Source: CAYXVU01 sp964468725
Lineage (GTDB): Bacteria > Acidobacteriota > Blastocatellia > UBA7656
Assembly (NCBI GenBank): GCA_964468725.1
Contig: CAYXVU010000108.1
Location: 1-19,461, forward strand
Direction of reading: 5' to 3'
DNA: 19,461 nt
The notes beneath the pieces are model-generated. The model saw only the letters and a list, made by a program, of their open reading frames with translations, did not search any database and had not been told where the DNA came from. This document shows positions 1 through 7,329 of this stretch, in pieces. Made by a program: the position numbers and the translations under genes. Position 1 is the stretch's first letter. Each line of letters opens with the position of its first letter.

Positions 1-2
1 AA

Positions 3-128
3 GGACTGGAGCACAGCGACATTCCGATTTATGCCGCAGGTCTGACCATTGAGAGCGAAGAGGAGATACGCTTAAAGAGTCTGTTGCTGAGAACGGTTCT
101 GCAAAAACGCCGCCGTCAGCCGCGCTAA
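3..128 (+). CDS. C-terminal fragment of an unidentified protein
   Basis: An open frame enters from the left edge of the window and ends at TAA (126-128), giving 41 residues that finish in a strongly basic tail (KRRRQPR). The other two forward frames hit stops within the first 51 bases, so this is the only frame that can belong to a gene running in from upstream. The fragment has a plausible amphipathic stretch (SEEEIRLKSLLLRTVLQ) but no motif I recognise, and no function is assigned. It converges on the reverse glycine-zipper gene across a hairpin-rich gap, which fits a gene end. Confidence 0.5.
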   Translation, partial: GLEHSDIPIYAAGLTIESEEEIRLKSLLLRTVLQKRRRQPR

Positions 129-192
129 AAGCAGAGGCCGCGTACAGTCGTGCTGCTTTTGCAGCGCGATGGTTTGCTCCCCATACGCGGCC
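127..192. other. Nested inverted repeats after the first gene
   Basis: Three pairings are visible. AAAAGCAG (127-134) is complementary to CTGCTTTT (153-160) and overlaps the stop codon of the upstream gene, which is a possible weak terminator with four T's. Alternatively, GGCCGCGTA (136-144) pairs perfectly with TACGCGGCC (184-192), enclosing a hairpin at 148-169 with a 9-bp stem (one G-T wobble) and a TTTT loop. The first and the second arrangements are mutually exclusive. A terminator or a REP-like palindrome are the simplest readings; a structured RNA is possible but unsupported. Confidence 0.35.
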
Positions 193-220
193 AAGCCGAA
201 AGAATATCTCTGTCAAACTT

Positions 221-242
221 CACAGCCTCACGCTGGCCTGTG
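221..242 (-). terminator. Possible weak terminator of the glycine-zipper gene
   Basis: CACAGCC (221-227) pairs with GGCCTGTG (235-242) with one bulged base, about 30 bp past the stop codon of the reverse gene at 274-660. On the reverse strand the hairpin is followed only by a mixed AAGTTTGA stretch rather than a clean T run, so intrinsic termination here is uncertain. Apart from this and the inverted repeats just to its left, nothing else is seen in the gap before 274. Confidence 0.2.
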
Positions 243-273
243 CTCTAGCGGGCGACGGCGCGAGGGCAACCCT

Positions 274-660
274 TTAGTTGCAACGTCCTGAACTGCCTCG
301 CCTGCCATCGCGGCGATTGACATAGCGACGATTGTCATCCCGACGACTGTAGTAGTAATCGTCGTCGTCATAGTCTCGGTAGCCGTACTCTTCCCAGCGG
401 TCTTCTTCGCGTTTGCCCTTGATATAGACATAAGCGGTGCCCGCCCCGCCTCCGACCGCCGCTCCGATGGCCGCGCCTTTCTTACCGCCGAGCAAGCCGC
501 CCGCAACTGCGCCCGCAGCCGCGCCGCCGCCTATGATGGCAACCTTCTTTTTCGTGGACATGCTGCCGCCGAAGGATTGCGCGTTGGCGGGCGCTACGGC
601 GACCATCAGCAGAGCCAAACTCAATACCATCGCGCCAAGCTTTGGATTCCATCTCATCAT
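274..660 (-). CDS. Small exported glycine-zipper protein with charged tail
   Basis: This predicts 128 residues. Residues 1-28 are a clear signal peptide (basic MMRWNPK start, hydrophobic core at 9-23, cleavage expected after ANA). Residues about 40-80 are a glycine-zipper segment (IIGGGAAAGAVAGGLLGGKKGAAIGAAVGG in outline), which in known families inserts into or lies against membranes. Residues about 82-128 are a low-complexity tail rich in Asp, Tyr and Arg, ending in a Cys two residues from the C-terminus. The start was placed at 660 because a purine-rich AGGGGG lies about 6 bases upstream, while the in-frame ATG 30 bases further out would bury the signal peptide and has no such site. It resembles short outer-membrane or periplasmic glycine-zipper proteins; its job is unknown. 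No operon partner is visible. Confidence 0.8.
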   Translation of the reverse strand: MMRWNPKLGAMVLSLALLMVAVAPANAQSFGGSMSTKKKVAIIGGGAAAGAVAGGLLGGKKGAAIGAAVGGGAGTAYVYIKGKREEDRWEEYGYRDYDDDDYYYSRRDDNRRYVNRRDGRRGSSGRCN

Positions 661-1232
661 CGTTGTCCCCCTAACTGAACTTGCGGCCATGATGCCGACG
701 CTAGGGGTGTCGCAATCGCCGTGCCGTCCGCAAGCACCAAGACAAGCGCAAGGATGACAAGGCTTAGCGGTAAAACCATCGCCCGACCGAGAGCCGCTGA
801 CCGACGATTCAGTATCGTCCGTACACCATAAGGTTGAGTCCCCTCATTGCGCCGTCATAGGCTTTTGCCTGCGCCAATCGCAGGATTATTGATACGCTCT
901 GCAACGACTATCGCCTCCGATCCTGTAAAACGGGTAGCCACTCCCGATCAAGACTACGGATAAAAAGCAACGGTGTGAGGATCGTCTACAGAAAAGTTTC
1001 CGGCGGCAAGAGACAAAATTCGGAGTCTCTACCGGCGCGTCAGGCGCGAGCCAACCCGCAGGGATTTGTCGTTTCCATATGCTCGTAACTTTCCGGTCAG
1101 TCGGTCAAAATTGAGCACGCAGCGGCGAAGCGCAATCTGGAGTCATCCGCTTGTTCAGCCAGACATTTATCGCAGCTTAGATTGGGCGACCTGAGCGCCT
1201 TTCGGGCGGGCAAGTCGTAACAGTCGAAAGGC

Positions 1233-1261
1233 TTGACAACCCCGACGGAAAAGACTATGAA
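1233..1261 (+). promoter_or_regulatory. Candidate sigma-70-type promoter of the receptor gene
   Basis: A perfect TTGACA (1233-1238) is followed after 17 bp by TATGAA (1256-1261), four of six bases matching TATAAT. Transcription from here would start near 1268 and give a leader of about 195 nt before the ATG at 1463. A second -10-like TACAAT lies at 1290-1295 but lacks a convincing -35 element. Confidence 0.4.
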
Positions 1262-1447
1262 TAGCGCGTCTGACTATTTTCTCTAGCAGTACAATAACGA
1301 GTAATTCATAAACGTATTGTGTGCGGCCTACTAACGTAAGTCTGAATTTGAGTCTCAGGCACGAGAGTCTTTATTGGGTTAGCCATCCATAAGGCACTCA
1401 AATCATCAGGCCCTTCAAGAGGCACTCGACTCGCTTACAGGAATTTG

Positions 1448-1454
1448 AAAGGAG
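1448..1454 (+). promoter_or_regulatory. Ribosome binding site fixing the receptor start
   Basis: AAAGGAG lies 8 bases before the ATG at 1463. It argues against the in-frame TTG at 1445, which would put this site inside the coding region and add residues in front of a normal signal peptide. Confidence 0.75.
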
Positions 1455-1462
1455 AAGAAGGT

Positions 1463-4400
1463 ATGCGAAAAACGCTCAGACGCTTGCTGCCGCTCGTCAC
1501 CCTCGTCGCGCTGGTAGCAAACCTCGTTGCGCCCGTCTTCGCTCAGCAAAGTCCGACCGGCTCCATTAAAGGCACAGTCGTGGATGAGCAAAGCGCGGTG
1601 GTTACGAACGCCACAGTCACCGTCACCAATAAAGGCACTGGCGAAGTCCGCACCGTCAATACCGGCAACGACGGCATCTACCTCGTCAGCACCCTACTGC
1701 CCGGTGAATACGAAGTCAAAATCCAAGCACAGGGATTTGCGACAGCGATCTTCACCTCCGTTATCGAAGTCGGCAAAACCAACTCCGGCGACGCCACCCT
1801 CAGAGTTGGTAAGGCCGATGAAATCGTCGAAGTCAGCGCCGACAACGCGCCTATCATTGACAAGACCAGCAACCGCATCGAAGGCGTGATTTCCAATAAA
1901 AAGATTGACGCCTTGCCGCTCAATGGCCGCAACTTCCTGCAACTGGCCTTGCTCGAACCGGGCGTCAGCGTCTCGGTCAGCAGCCCAGGCAATGCCAATA
2001 ACCTCTTCAACGTCTCCTTCGGCGGTTCCAACCCGGCCAATACTAGAATTACGGTTGATGGCGGCAGCGTCCTTGACAACGTTACCGGCGGCGCTGCGCA
2101 AAACTTCTCGACCGAGACGATTCAAGAATTCCAGATCTCTTCCTTCAACTTTGATCTTTCGACCGGCGTCACCTCAACCGGCGCGATCAATATCGTTTCC
2201 AAGACTGGAACCAATGAATTTCATGGCAGCGGCCTCTTCTTTGCCCGCGACGATCAATGGGCAGCCGTGCCGACCCTCAATCAAGGCGCGCCCGATTTCC
2301 GCCGCTTCCAATATGGCGGCTCGCTTGGCGGCCCAATCAAAAAGGATAAAGCGTTCTTCTTCGGCAATGCCGAATGGCTGGATCAAGATTCGGTCTTCTC
2401 GACCATCACCAGAGGGTTTTCGAGATTCCGCGCGCTCGACACCAATTTTACCAGTCCGTACGATGGTCTCGTCGTCAATGGGCGCGTTGACATTCCCAAA
2501 TTCTTCAGCGACAAAAACAATTTCTTCGCGCGCTATAGCTATGACTGGAACGACACCTTTGCACCAGTTGACTTCAACTCCCTGCCTTCGAATTGGCGCG
2601 TCAATACCAACCGCGATCACAACGGCATTTTGGGCGTAACGACCCTCGTCAATTCGAACCTCGTCAACGATCTGCGCTTCAATTATCAGCGCATTGACAA
2701 CCGCAGCTTGATCCCAGAAGAGTCCGATTGTCCGTCTACCGAACCCGGTTGCCTCGGACGCGGCGGCGTGCAGATCATCATGGTCGGGTTTACCGGCATC
2801 GAATTCCAACTCGGCAACAGCACGCAGGCTCCGCAAAGTCGTAAACTCAGCCGCTACCAAACCTCCGATAACGTCAACTGGCAAAAAGGCGCGCACCGCA
2901 TCCGCTTCGGCGGCGAATGGGAATTCAACCATGGCAGCGGCGGCTGGGCGTTCTTAGACCCGGCGCTCGTCGTCCTCTGGGACCCCGAGATCGTGGCATT
3001 CTCCAACGCGCAGATCGCTGCGGCTCCCCTGCCCGCCATCGTCAAAGCGGCAGCGACGATACCGCTTCCGGCCTTTGTCACCGATCCCAACGTGCCGATT
3101 ACCATCGCGGGGCTTCTCCAACTGCCCATCCGCAGCGCCAACGTTGGTCTCGGAGACCCCATTCAACCGCAACCCTTCAATCGCAAGAAAGCGCAAGAGA
3201 GCAATCGCTTCCGTTTTTACTTGCAGGATTCGTGGCTGGCCAGACCCGGTTTGACGCTCAACTTCGGAGCGTCTTATATGTACGAGACCAACCTCTATAA
3301 CCACGACCTCGATCACCCGCAGATTTTAGGCCGCTTCCTCGGCGACCTCGGACCTTCGCCCAAAGACAAAGACAACATCGGACCGGCTCTGGGCTTTGCT
3401 TGGGATGTGAAGAACGATGGCAAGACGGTCATTCGCGGCGGCTCCGGCATCTACTATGACACGGCGCTGTTCGTCACCCGCCTGCGCGAGCGCACGGCTC
3501 TCGGGCCGCTGCTTAACGGTCGCATTCCGCTGACCGGCGACTTCTATCGCAATACCATTGCCTTCCCGCAGATTCCGGGGCTGCCCGCCTCGGTGGCGGG
3601 GATCAACCCGCCGATTGGCAAATCCATCAGCTTCTTGTCGGGGCCGACGAAGTTTACCGGCGCTAACTTCCTGAGCATTCTCGCAGCGCAAAACGCGCAG
3701 ATTAGCGGCCTCTTCAGTGCCCTCGGCAGTCAAGGAGTTGTCGGCATTGAGTTGTTCAAGACCGGCGAAGACTTGCTCGACACCGGCAATGTCACGCCCT
3801 ACACGATTCATTACAACATTGGGGTAGCGCGTCAGTTGCCTCACAACATGGCGGTCACAGCCGACTTTGTGCTTCGCAAATCGCTGCACCAGCAGTTCAT
3901 CACCGACTATAACCTGACCCAACGCGCAGTGACCAACGGTGGCTCGACGCTGCCACGCTGCTCGGCAGCGCAATCAATTGATCCGAGCGCCATCTGCTCG
4001 AACGGCGTCTTTAACTTCATCCAACATGGGAACCGCAACACCTACAAAGCGTTGCTGGTGAAATTGGACAAGCGCTTCTCGAATCGCTTCCAGTTCACCG
4101 CCAGCTATTCGCTCTCGGATTTGCGCGGCTACTTCACGGGTGAAAACCAAGAGAACTGGTTCGAATTCGAAGGCAATCTGGGTGCTGATGCGCGTCACAG
4201 CTTCGTCTTCAGCGGCATCGTTGATCTGCCTTTCGGCATTCAAGGTTCGTTAGTCTCCATCTTCCGCAGCCGCGGTCCTTTCAACGCCCGCGTGCCAACT
4301 AACATTGATCTCAACGGCGATGGCACGCGCAGCGACACCTTGCCAGGTCTGGAAATCAACTCGCTCAATCGCGGCACCAGCCGTGAAGAGTTGTTCCGAC

Positions 4401-4729
4401 TCGTCGCGGAATTCAATGCCCGATTCGCTGCTAGACCCGACGCACAGGGCACTGCCATTCCCGCGTTGGTACTGCCCACCGAGTTCGAATTCGGCGATAA
4501 CTTCCAATCTCATGACCTGCGCTTCTCAAAGATCTTCACGGTCAAAGAGAAATACAAAGTCACCGGCTTGGTGGAAGTCTTCAACATCTTCAACACTGCC
4601 AATCTGGTCTTTGATACCACAGCGCAAGTCATCGGCGCGGGCTTTGGTCAACCGCGCGCCCGCGCTGGACAAGCCTTCGGCTCCGGCGGCCCGCGAGCCG
4701 TGCAGATCGGCGCGAAACTTAACTTCTAA
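1463..4729 (+). CDS. Oar-like TonB-dependent outer-membrane receptor
   Basis: This predicts a 1088-residue outer-membrane beta-barrel protein. Residues 1-27 are a signal peptide (MRKTLRRLL, hydrophobic core, cleavage after VFA). Residues about 33-117 form a carboxypeptidase-regulatory-like beta-sandwich (GSIKGTVVD, then DGIYLVSTLLPGEYEV). Residues about 140-250 are the plug region (LPLNGRNFLQLALLEPGV, then IQEF and GAINIVSKTGTNEFHG), typical of the Oar/SusC-related receptors abundant in Acidobacteriota. The rest is barrel, with alternating aromatic strands and a terminal Phe (IGAKLNF), the usual signal for barrel assembly. I see no clear TonB box and no tonB, exbB or exbD nearby. The substrate is unknown; relatives are linked to uptake of large molecules or to protein export (Oar of Myxococcus). 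It stands alone between a long upstream gap and a strong terminator, so it is probably monocistronic. Confidence 0.93.
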   Translation: MRKTLRRLLPLVTLVALVANLVAPVFAQQSPTGSIKGTVVDEQSAVVTNATVTVTNKGTGEVRTVNTGNDGIYLVSTLLPGEYEVKIQAQGFATAIFTSVIEVGKTNSGDATLRVGKADEIVEVSADNAPIIDKTSNRIEGVISNKKIDALPLNGRNFLQLALLEPGVSVSVSSPGNANNLFNVSFGGSNPANTRITVDGGSVLDNVTGGAAQNFSTETIQEFQISSFNFDLSTGVTSTGAINIVSKTGTNEFHGSGLFFARDDQWAAVPTLNQGAPDFRRFQYGGSLGGPIKKDKAFFFGNAEWLDQDSVFSTITRGFSRFRALDTNFTSPYDGLVVNGRVDIPKFFSDKNNFFARYSYDWNDTFAPVDFNSLPSNWRVNTNRDHNGILGVTTLVNSNLVNDLRFNYQRIDNRSLIPEESDCPSTEPGCLGRGGVQIIMVGFTGIEFQLGNSTQAPQSRKLSRYQTSDNVNWQKGAHRIRFGGEWEFNHGSGGWAFLDPALVVLWDPEIVAFSNAQIAAAPLPAIVKAAATIPLPAFVTDPNVPITIAGLLQLPIRSANVGLGDPIQPQPFNRKKAQESNRFRFYLQDSWLARPGLTLNFGASYMYETNLYNHDLDHPQILGRFLGDLGPSPKDKDNIGPALGFAWDVKNDGKTVIRGGSGIYYDTALFVTRLRERTALGPLLNGRIPLTGDFYRNTIAFPQIPGLPASVAGINPPIGKSISFLSGPTKFTGANFLSILAAQNAQISGLFSALGSQGVVGIELFKTGEDLLDTGNVTPYTIHYNIGVARQLPHNMAVTADFVLRKSLHQQFITDYNLTQRAVTNGGSTLPRCSAAQSIDPSAICSNGVFNFIQHGNRNTYKALLVKLDKRFSNRFQFTASYSLSDLRGYFTGENQENWFEFEGNLGADARHSFVFSGIVDLPFGIQGSLVSIFRSRGPFNARVPTNIDLNGDGTRSDTLPGLEINSLNRGTSREELFRLVAEFNARFAARPDAQGTAIPALVLPTEFEFGDNFQSHDLRFSKIFTVKEKYKVTGLVEVFNIFNTANLVFDTTAQVIGAGFGQPRARAGQAFGSGGPRAVQIGAKLNF

Positions 4730-4745
4730 TTCGCTCCGGTTACGG

Positions 4746-4782
4746 AAAAAAAGAGCGAGCCAAAGGGCTCGCTCTTTTTTTT
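4746..4782. terminator. Strong bidirectional intrinsic terminator
   Basis: A perfect GC-rich stem, GAGCGAGCC (4753-4761) with GGCTCGCTC (4766-4774), has an AAAG loop and is flanked by seven A's on the left (4746-4752) and eight T's on the right (4775-4782). The A/T tracts extend the stem and give a U-run in either direction. It lies 16 bp past the receptor stop codon and about 25 bp past the stop of the convergent GNAT gene, so it can end both transcripts. Confidence 0.93.
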
Positions 4783-4806
4783 CACTTCCCCGCCCTTACC
4801 ACTGTC

Positions 4807-5910
4807 CTATACATGACTTGGGAAACAGGTATCTAAATCTTGATCGGCCTCAGTAAAATGCCAAGCCAGCGGATTGAGCAGACAAGCGGCTTGCCCGTCG
4901 TTGGCGACAAGCGCCACTTGAAAGCCTCGCTCATCGCGTCCGATGAATCCTAACCGCAAAAGCCGACCGGCAAGCCTGCTCTTTTTGGTCAAGCTGATTT
5001 CCAGACTCCTGCACCCCCGATCTGTTGCATACTCAATAGCTAGCTGCAAAGCCGCATCCATCATCTGCGGCTCACACGCCGTAAACAGATCGACAATCGC
5101 CCCATGATCGCCCGCCAATTCGAGCGCGACAAAGCCTTCTAGTCTGCCTTCGCGCCGCAAAGCCAGCGGCTTCTGCTTTCCGCTCGGCGCTTGTTGATAC
5201 CGCCATCGTAGATAGCGGCTATCTCGCTGACAGACAATCTCGTGGGTGCGACTTGCCTCCGTGAACCAATCATCAAACTCCGCTCCGATTTCGGTCGCCG
5301 GTTCGAGTATAAATTCGCTGGCCTTGGCGCGCGTCAGATGATCCAGCACTTGAATCGAGAGATTACCGAGCCGCGCTTCGACCCGCGAAGGCGTGCGAGT
5401 GATGGCAGCTTGATAGGCGCCATCCGTAGCCAGCAAGCGAATCCAACGCTTATAGTCCGTCACCACCTGCGAACCGGCTTTGACAAGCGCTGAAAGGTTC
5501 TCCACCACCGGCGGGCCATACATAAAAGCCACGCCTGCCTCCTGCATCTCAACAAAGCTCACGCGATGCAGCGCCGTCGCCAGCCCGCGTCGCCGCACAC
5601 GCGGTTCGACGAAGCAGTCTCCCCCGATGCTCCCCAACCGCTCCTCTCCCCTAATGATGACTTTACGCGGAAACATCGAAGTGCAGGCCACCGCTGCGCC
5701 GCCAGCCTTTTCGTAAGCTAACCAAGTGAGCGCCTGCCCATGCGGATTGGCTTGGTAGAGCCACTCATAACGCGCTGCCGCATCGCCGCCCAACATCTGC
5801 TCAAGCAGAGGCAGCAGATGATGGCGGTCGCCTTCGCCTGCTCTGCGAATGATAAAATCGGGCGCCGTCAACGCCGCTAAGGATTGCGATAGATCGGTTG
5901 CTTGCTTCAT
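4807..5910 (-). CDS. GNAT-family N-acetyltransferase, two-lobed
   Basis: This predicts 367 residues with no signal peptide or membrane segment, so it is cytosolic. The N-terminal half holds a GNAT core with the acetyl-CoA pyrophosphate-binding loop RRRGLA at residues 106-112, preceded by the expected beta-strand (GSIGGDCFVEPRV). The C-terminal half has a YLRWRY motif (233-238) and a second GNAT-like fold without an obvious acyl-CoA loop; this arrangement is often seen in GNAT proteins of polysaccharide clusters. Its ATG overlaps the stop of the upstream GNAT gene by 4 bp (ATGA), implying coupled translation. It probably acylates an amino sugar or other amine in EPS precursor synthesis, but the acceptor cannot be read from the sequence. 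Confidence 0.82.
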   Translation of the reverse strand: MKQATDLSQSLAALTAPDFIIRRAGEGDRHHLLPLLEQMLGGDAAARYEWLYQANPHGQALTWLAYEKAGGAAVACTSMFPRKVIIRGEERLGSIGGDCFVEPRVRRRGLATALHRVSFVEMQEAGVAFMYGPPVVENLSALVKAGSQVVTDYKRWIRLLATDGAYQAAITRTPSRVEARLGNLSIQVLDHLTRAKASEFILEPATEIGAEFDDWFTEASRTHEIVCQRDSRYLRWRYQQAPSGKQKPLALRREGRLEGFVALELAGDHGAIVDLFTACEPQMMDAALQLAIEYATDRGCRSLEISLTKKSRLAGRLLRLGFIGRDERGFQVALVANDGQAACLLNPLAWHFTEADQDLDTCFPSHV

Positions 5911-7133
5911 GGTGTGGTGTAGTAGCGACGCGCCAAGAGCTTTTTATGCAGAGCGCGCCGCAGCCTTTCTGAAATCAGTCTTCGCGCGGTCGTTTTCAAT
6001 AGCTGCTTGCCGCCTGTGAGCAGGTGAAAAACTTGTGTGCGCCACCCTTTGCGCGCACAGACCCAAGTGGTAGTTTCGCGCCCGTCCGCCGTCCACAGCG
6101 ACTTATAGGCATCGCCGCCGCCCATAAAATCGAACTCGGTAATCATCGGGTCGGTGATGCAATCACGAATGCAGAGCCCGTCCATTACCGCGCCGATGCT
6201 CTCTTTGGCGTAATCGGGGTCGAAGCCGCCTTGAAAATAGTGTGCGATGCCGTTGTCAACAAACGCCAACTCTGCGGCCACTGTTTTGCCCTTAAGTTCC
6301 AACGTCCAGAGGCGCAAACGTCCTTCCTGCAAACTGGCACGCGCCACTTCGCCAATGAACAGTTTCATGCCGTAGAGCGCAAAACTGCCCGGCTCGCCCT
6401 TCATGGCCCAACGCGCCTGATGCAGACGAATCAAGGCTTGCAGCGCCGCGTCGAGTTCAGTTTCGTCGCGCACACAGTGCAACTGCACTCCGCCTGTGTT
6501 CACAACGCGTTTGGTCATACGTGACAGATTCTTGCGAAATTTTTTATGAAGGCCTTGCTCAATATCACCCCAATTCGCAATGGTGTTGACGTGGTAGGAA
6601 CGCTGACGCGCTTGAATGTGCCAATCGCCGCTGAGCGCCATTCGAAACTGTTCGAGCAAACTCGATGAGTCCGGCGCGTCTTCCCACAACAACCGATCCC
6701 AATCCCTGCTGCGCTGGAGGTAGTCGGTCAAACAGGTGATGACCTGCGGCTCATAATCGCGCCGCGCGATCAAATCGAGATACTCGCTCGTCTTAACAAA
6801 GATGCCAGTGCCTAAAAAACAGACCTCGCGCAAGCGGTGGACCTGCGCCCGCCCGACGCCTTTCAGATAGAAAGGCGCAAGCCCAATCAACCGACCGCGC
6901 GCGTCGCGACAGGTAATCAGCCACAACCGGCTGCCGCGCGGCGCATAGGTCTTCCACCACAAGCGATTCCACGACCAGCGTAGAAAGAATCGGTGCTGAG
7001 CACTGTGCTCAAGCAGTTCATCCCATTCTTCGCGCAGGCGGTCGAACCCCTCCTCATCCGTGATCGCATCAACTTGCAAACGGATGGCGGCTTCAGCTTG
7101 CGATTCAACAGCGGTAGCGGTTTGCATGGGCAT
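5907..7133 (-). CDS. CelD/FemAB-like GNAT acyltransferase (BioF2 type)
   Basis: This predicts a 408-residue soluble protein. It matches the family named CelD, BioF2-like or Acetyltransf_6: an N-terminal lobe (about 20-150, with FFLRWSWNRLWWKTYA early on) and the catalytic GNAT lobe (about 180-350) carrying KFRKNLSRM, then FDFMGGGDAYKSLW at 335-347, the usual closing motif. FemAB-like proteins transfer aminoacyl or acyl groups, and members of this subgroup are common in cellulose and EPS clusters including exosortase-type ones. It is the first gene of the reverse pair and faces the EPS operon across a shared upstream region. The start at 7133 lacks an obvious ribosome binding site, and a second in-frame ATG two codons later is equally possible. 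A basic tail (LRRALHKKLLARR) ends the protein. Confidence 0.85.
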   Translation of the reverse strand: MPMQTATAVESQAEAAIRLQVDAITDEEGFDRLREEWDELLEHSAQHRFFLRWSWNRLWWKTYAPRGSRLWLITCRDARGRLIGLAPFYLKGVGRAQVHRLREVCFLGTGIFVKTSEYLDLIARRDYEPQVITCLTDYLQRSRDWDRLLWEDAPDSSSLLEQFRMALSGDWHIQARQRSYHVNTIANWGDIEQGLHKKFRKNLSRMTKRVVNTGGVQLHCVRDETELDAALQALIRLHQARWAMKGEPGSFALYGMKLFIGEVARASLQEGRLRLWTLELKGKTVAAELAFVDNGIAHYFQGGFDPDYAKESIGAVMDGLCIRDCITDPMITEFDFMGGGDAYKSLWTADGRETTTWVCARKGWRTQVFHLLTGGKQLLKTTARRLISERLRRALHKKLLARRYYTTP

Positions 7134-7329
7134 TAAAAGAGTCCGAAAAAGTCTCTGCCCTTTAGTGAAATACCTTTCTCAGCCGCTTTTCCACTGCGCG
7201 CCGGAAATTCCCCCGACGGGGGATAGGCGTTTTATGGAAAGCAAAATGGATTCCGCATTTCGCCCATGCAGAGAAGGCGTCTCAATGGCTTTTCTCAGGT
7301 GGTTTAGCCCAAACTCAACCGAGGTGGCA
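7134..7329. promoter_or_regulatory. Divergent control region between GNAT pair and EPS operon
   Basis: This stretch of about 196 bp separates the reverse acyltransferase genes from the forward EPS operon and must hold both promoters. I found no convincing -35/-10 pair on either strand. It contains the hairpin at 7209-7223 and two possible in-frame upstream ATG starts for the Wzz-type gene (7234 and 7285), each with a purine-rich sequence ahead of it. Confidence 0.5.
7209..7223. repeat. GC-rich hairpin TCCCCC-GAC-GGGGGA
   Basis: Five C's and five G's flank a three-base loop (GAC), and a T-A pair closes the outer end, giving a perfect 6-bp stem. Downstream comes ATAGG and then an ATG at 7234. 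If that ATG were used, the G run that could serve as ribosome binding site would be locked in the stem; otherwise the hairpin lies in the operon leader. Confidence 0.45.

Larger units (their letters stand above)
661..1462. other. Long non-coding stretch between divergent genes
   Basis: About 800 bp separate the glycine-zipper gene (reverse) from the receptor gene (forward). No frame here looks like a gene: the few short open frames have no start signal and no recognisable protein character. It must hold the promoters of both flanking genes. Visible items are a small hairpin (CCTGCG 868-873 with CGCAGG 879-884), a promoter-like pair at 1233-1261, and the hexamer AGGCAC three times at 1357, 1392 and 1420 (the last two as the octamer AGGCACTC). 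I could not fit a known riboswitch class to it by eye. Confidence 0.5.

Noticed and set aside
437..757. Forward open frame opposite the glycine-zipper gene
   Set aside because: Its Pro/Ala-rich translation is the antisense of Gly/Ala codons, whereas the reverse frame has a signal peptide, zipper and start site.
901..1000. Possible cobalamin or c-di-GMP riboswitch upstream of the receptor (GCCACTC-like stretch near 935)
   Set aside because: Only a few bases resemble a conserved box; the remaining conserved elements and stems could not be found.
2174..2932. Long reverse open frame (252 codons) inside the receptor gene, and similar reverse frames at 3326-3973 and 3974-4243
   Set aside because: They lie opposite a clear receptor gene, have no ribosome binding site and show no family character; GC-rich coding DNA commonly leaves such antisense frames open.
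7060..7329. N-terminal extension of the Wzz-type protein back into the CelD-like gene
   Set aside because: It would run opposite the start of the divergent acyltransferase gene and add about 90 residues before the first membrane helix. Only the ATGs at 7234 and 7285 are kept as alternatives.
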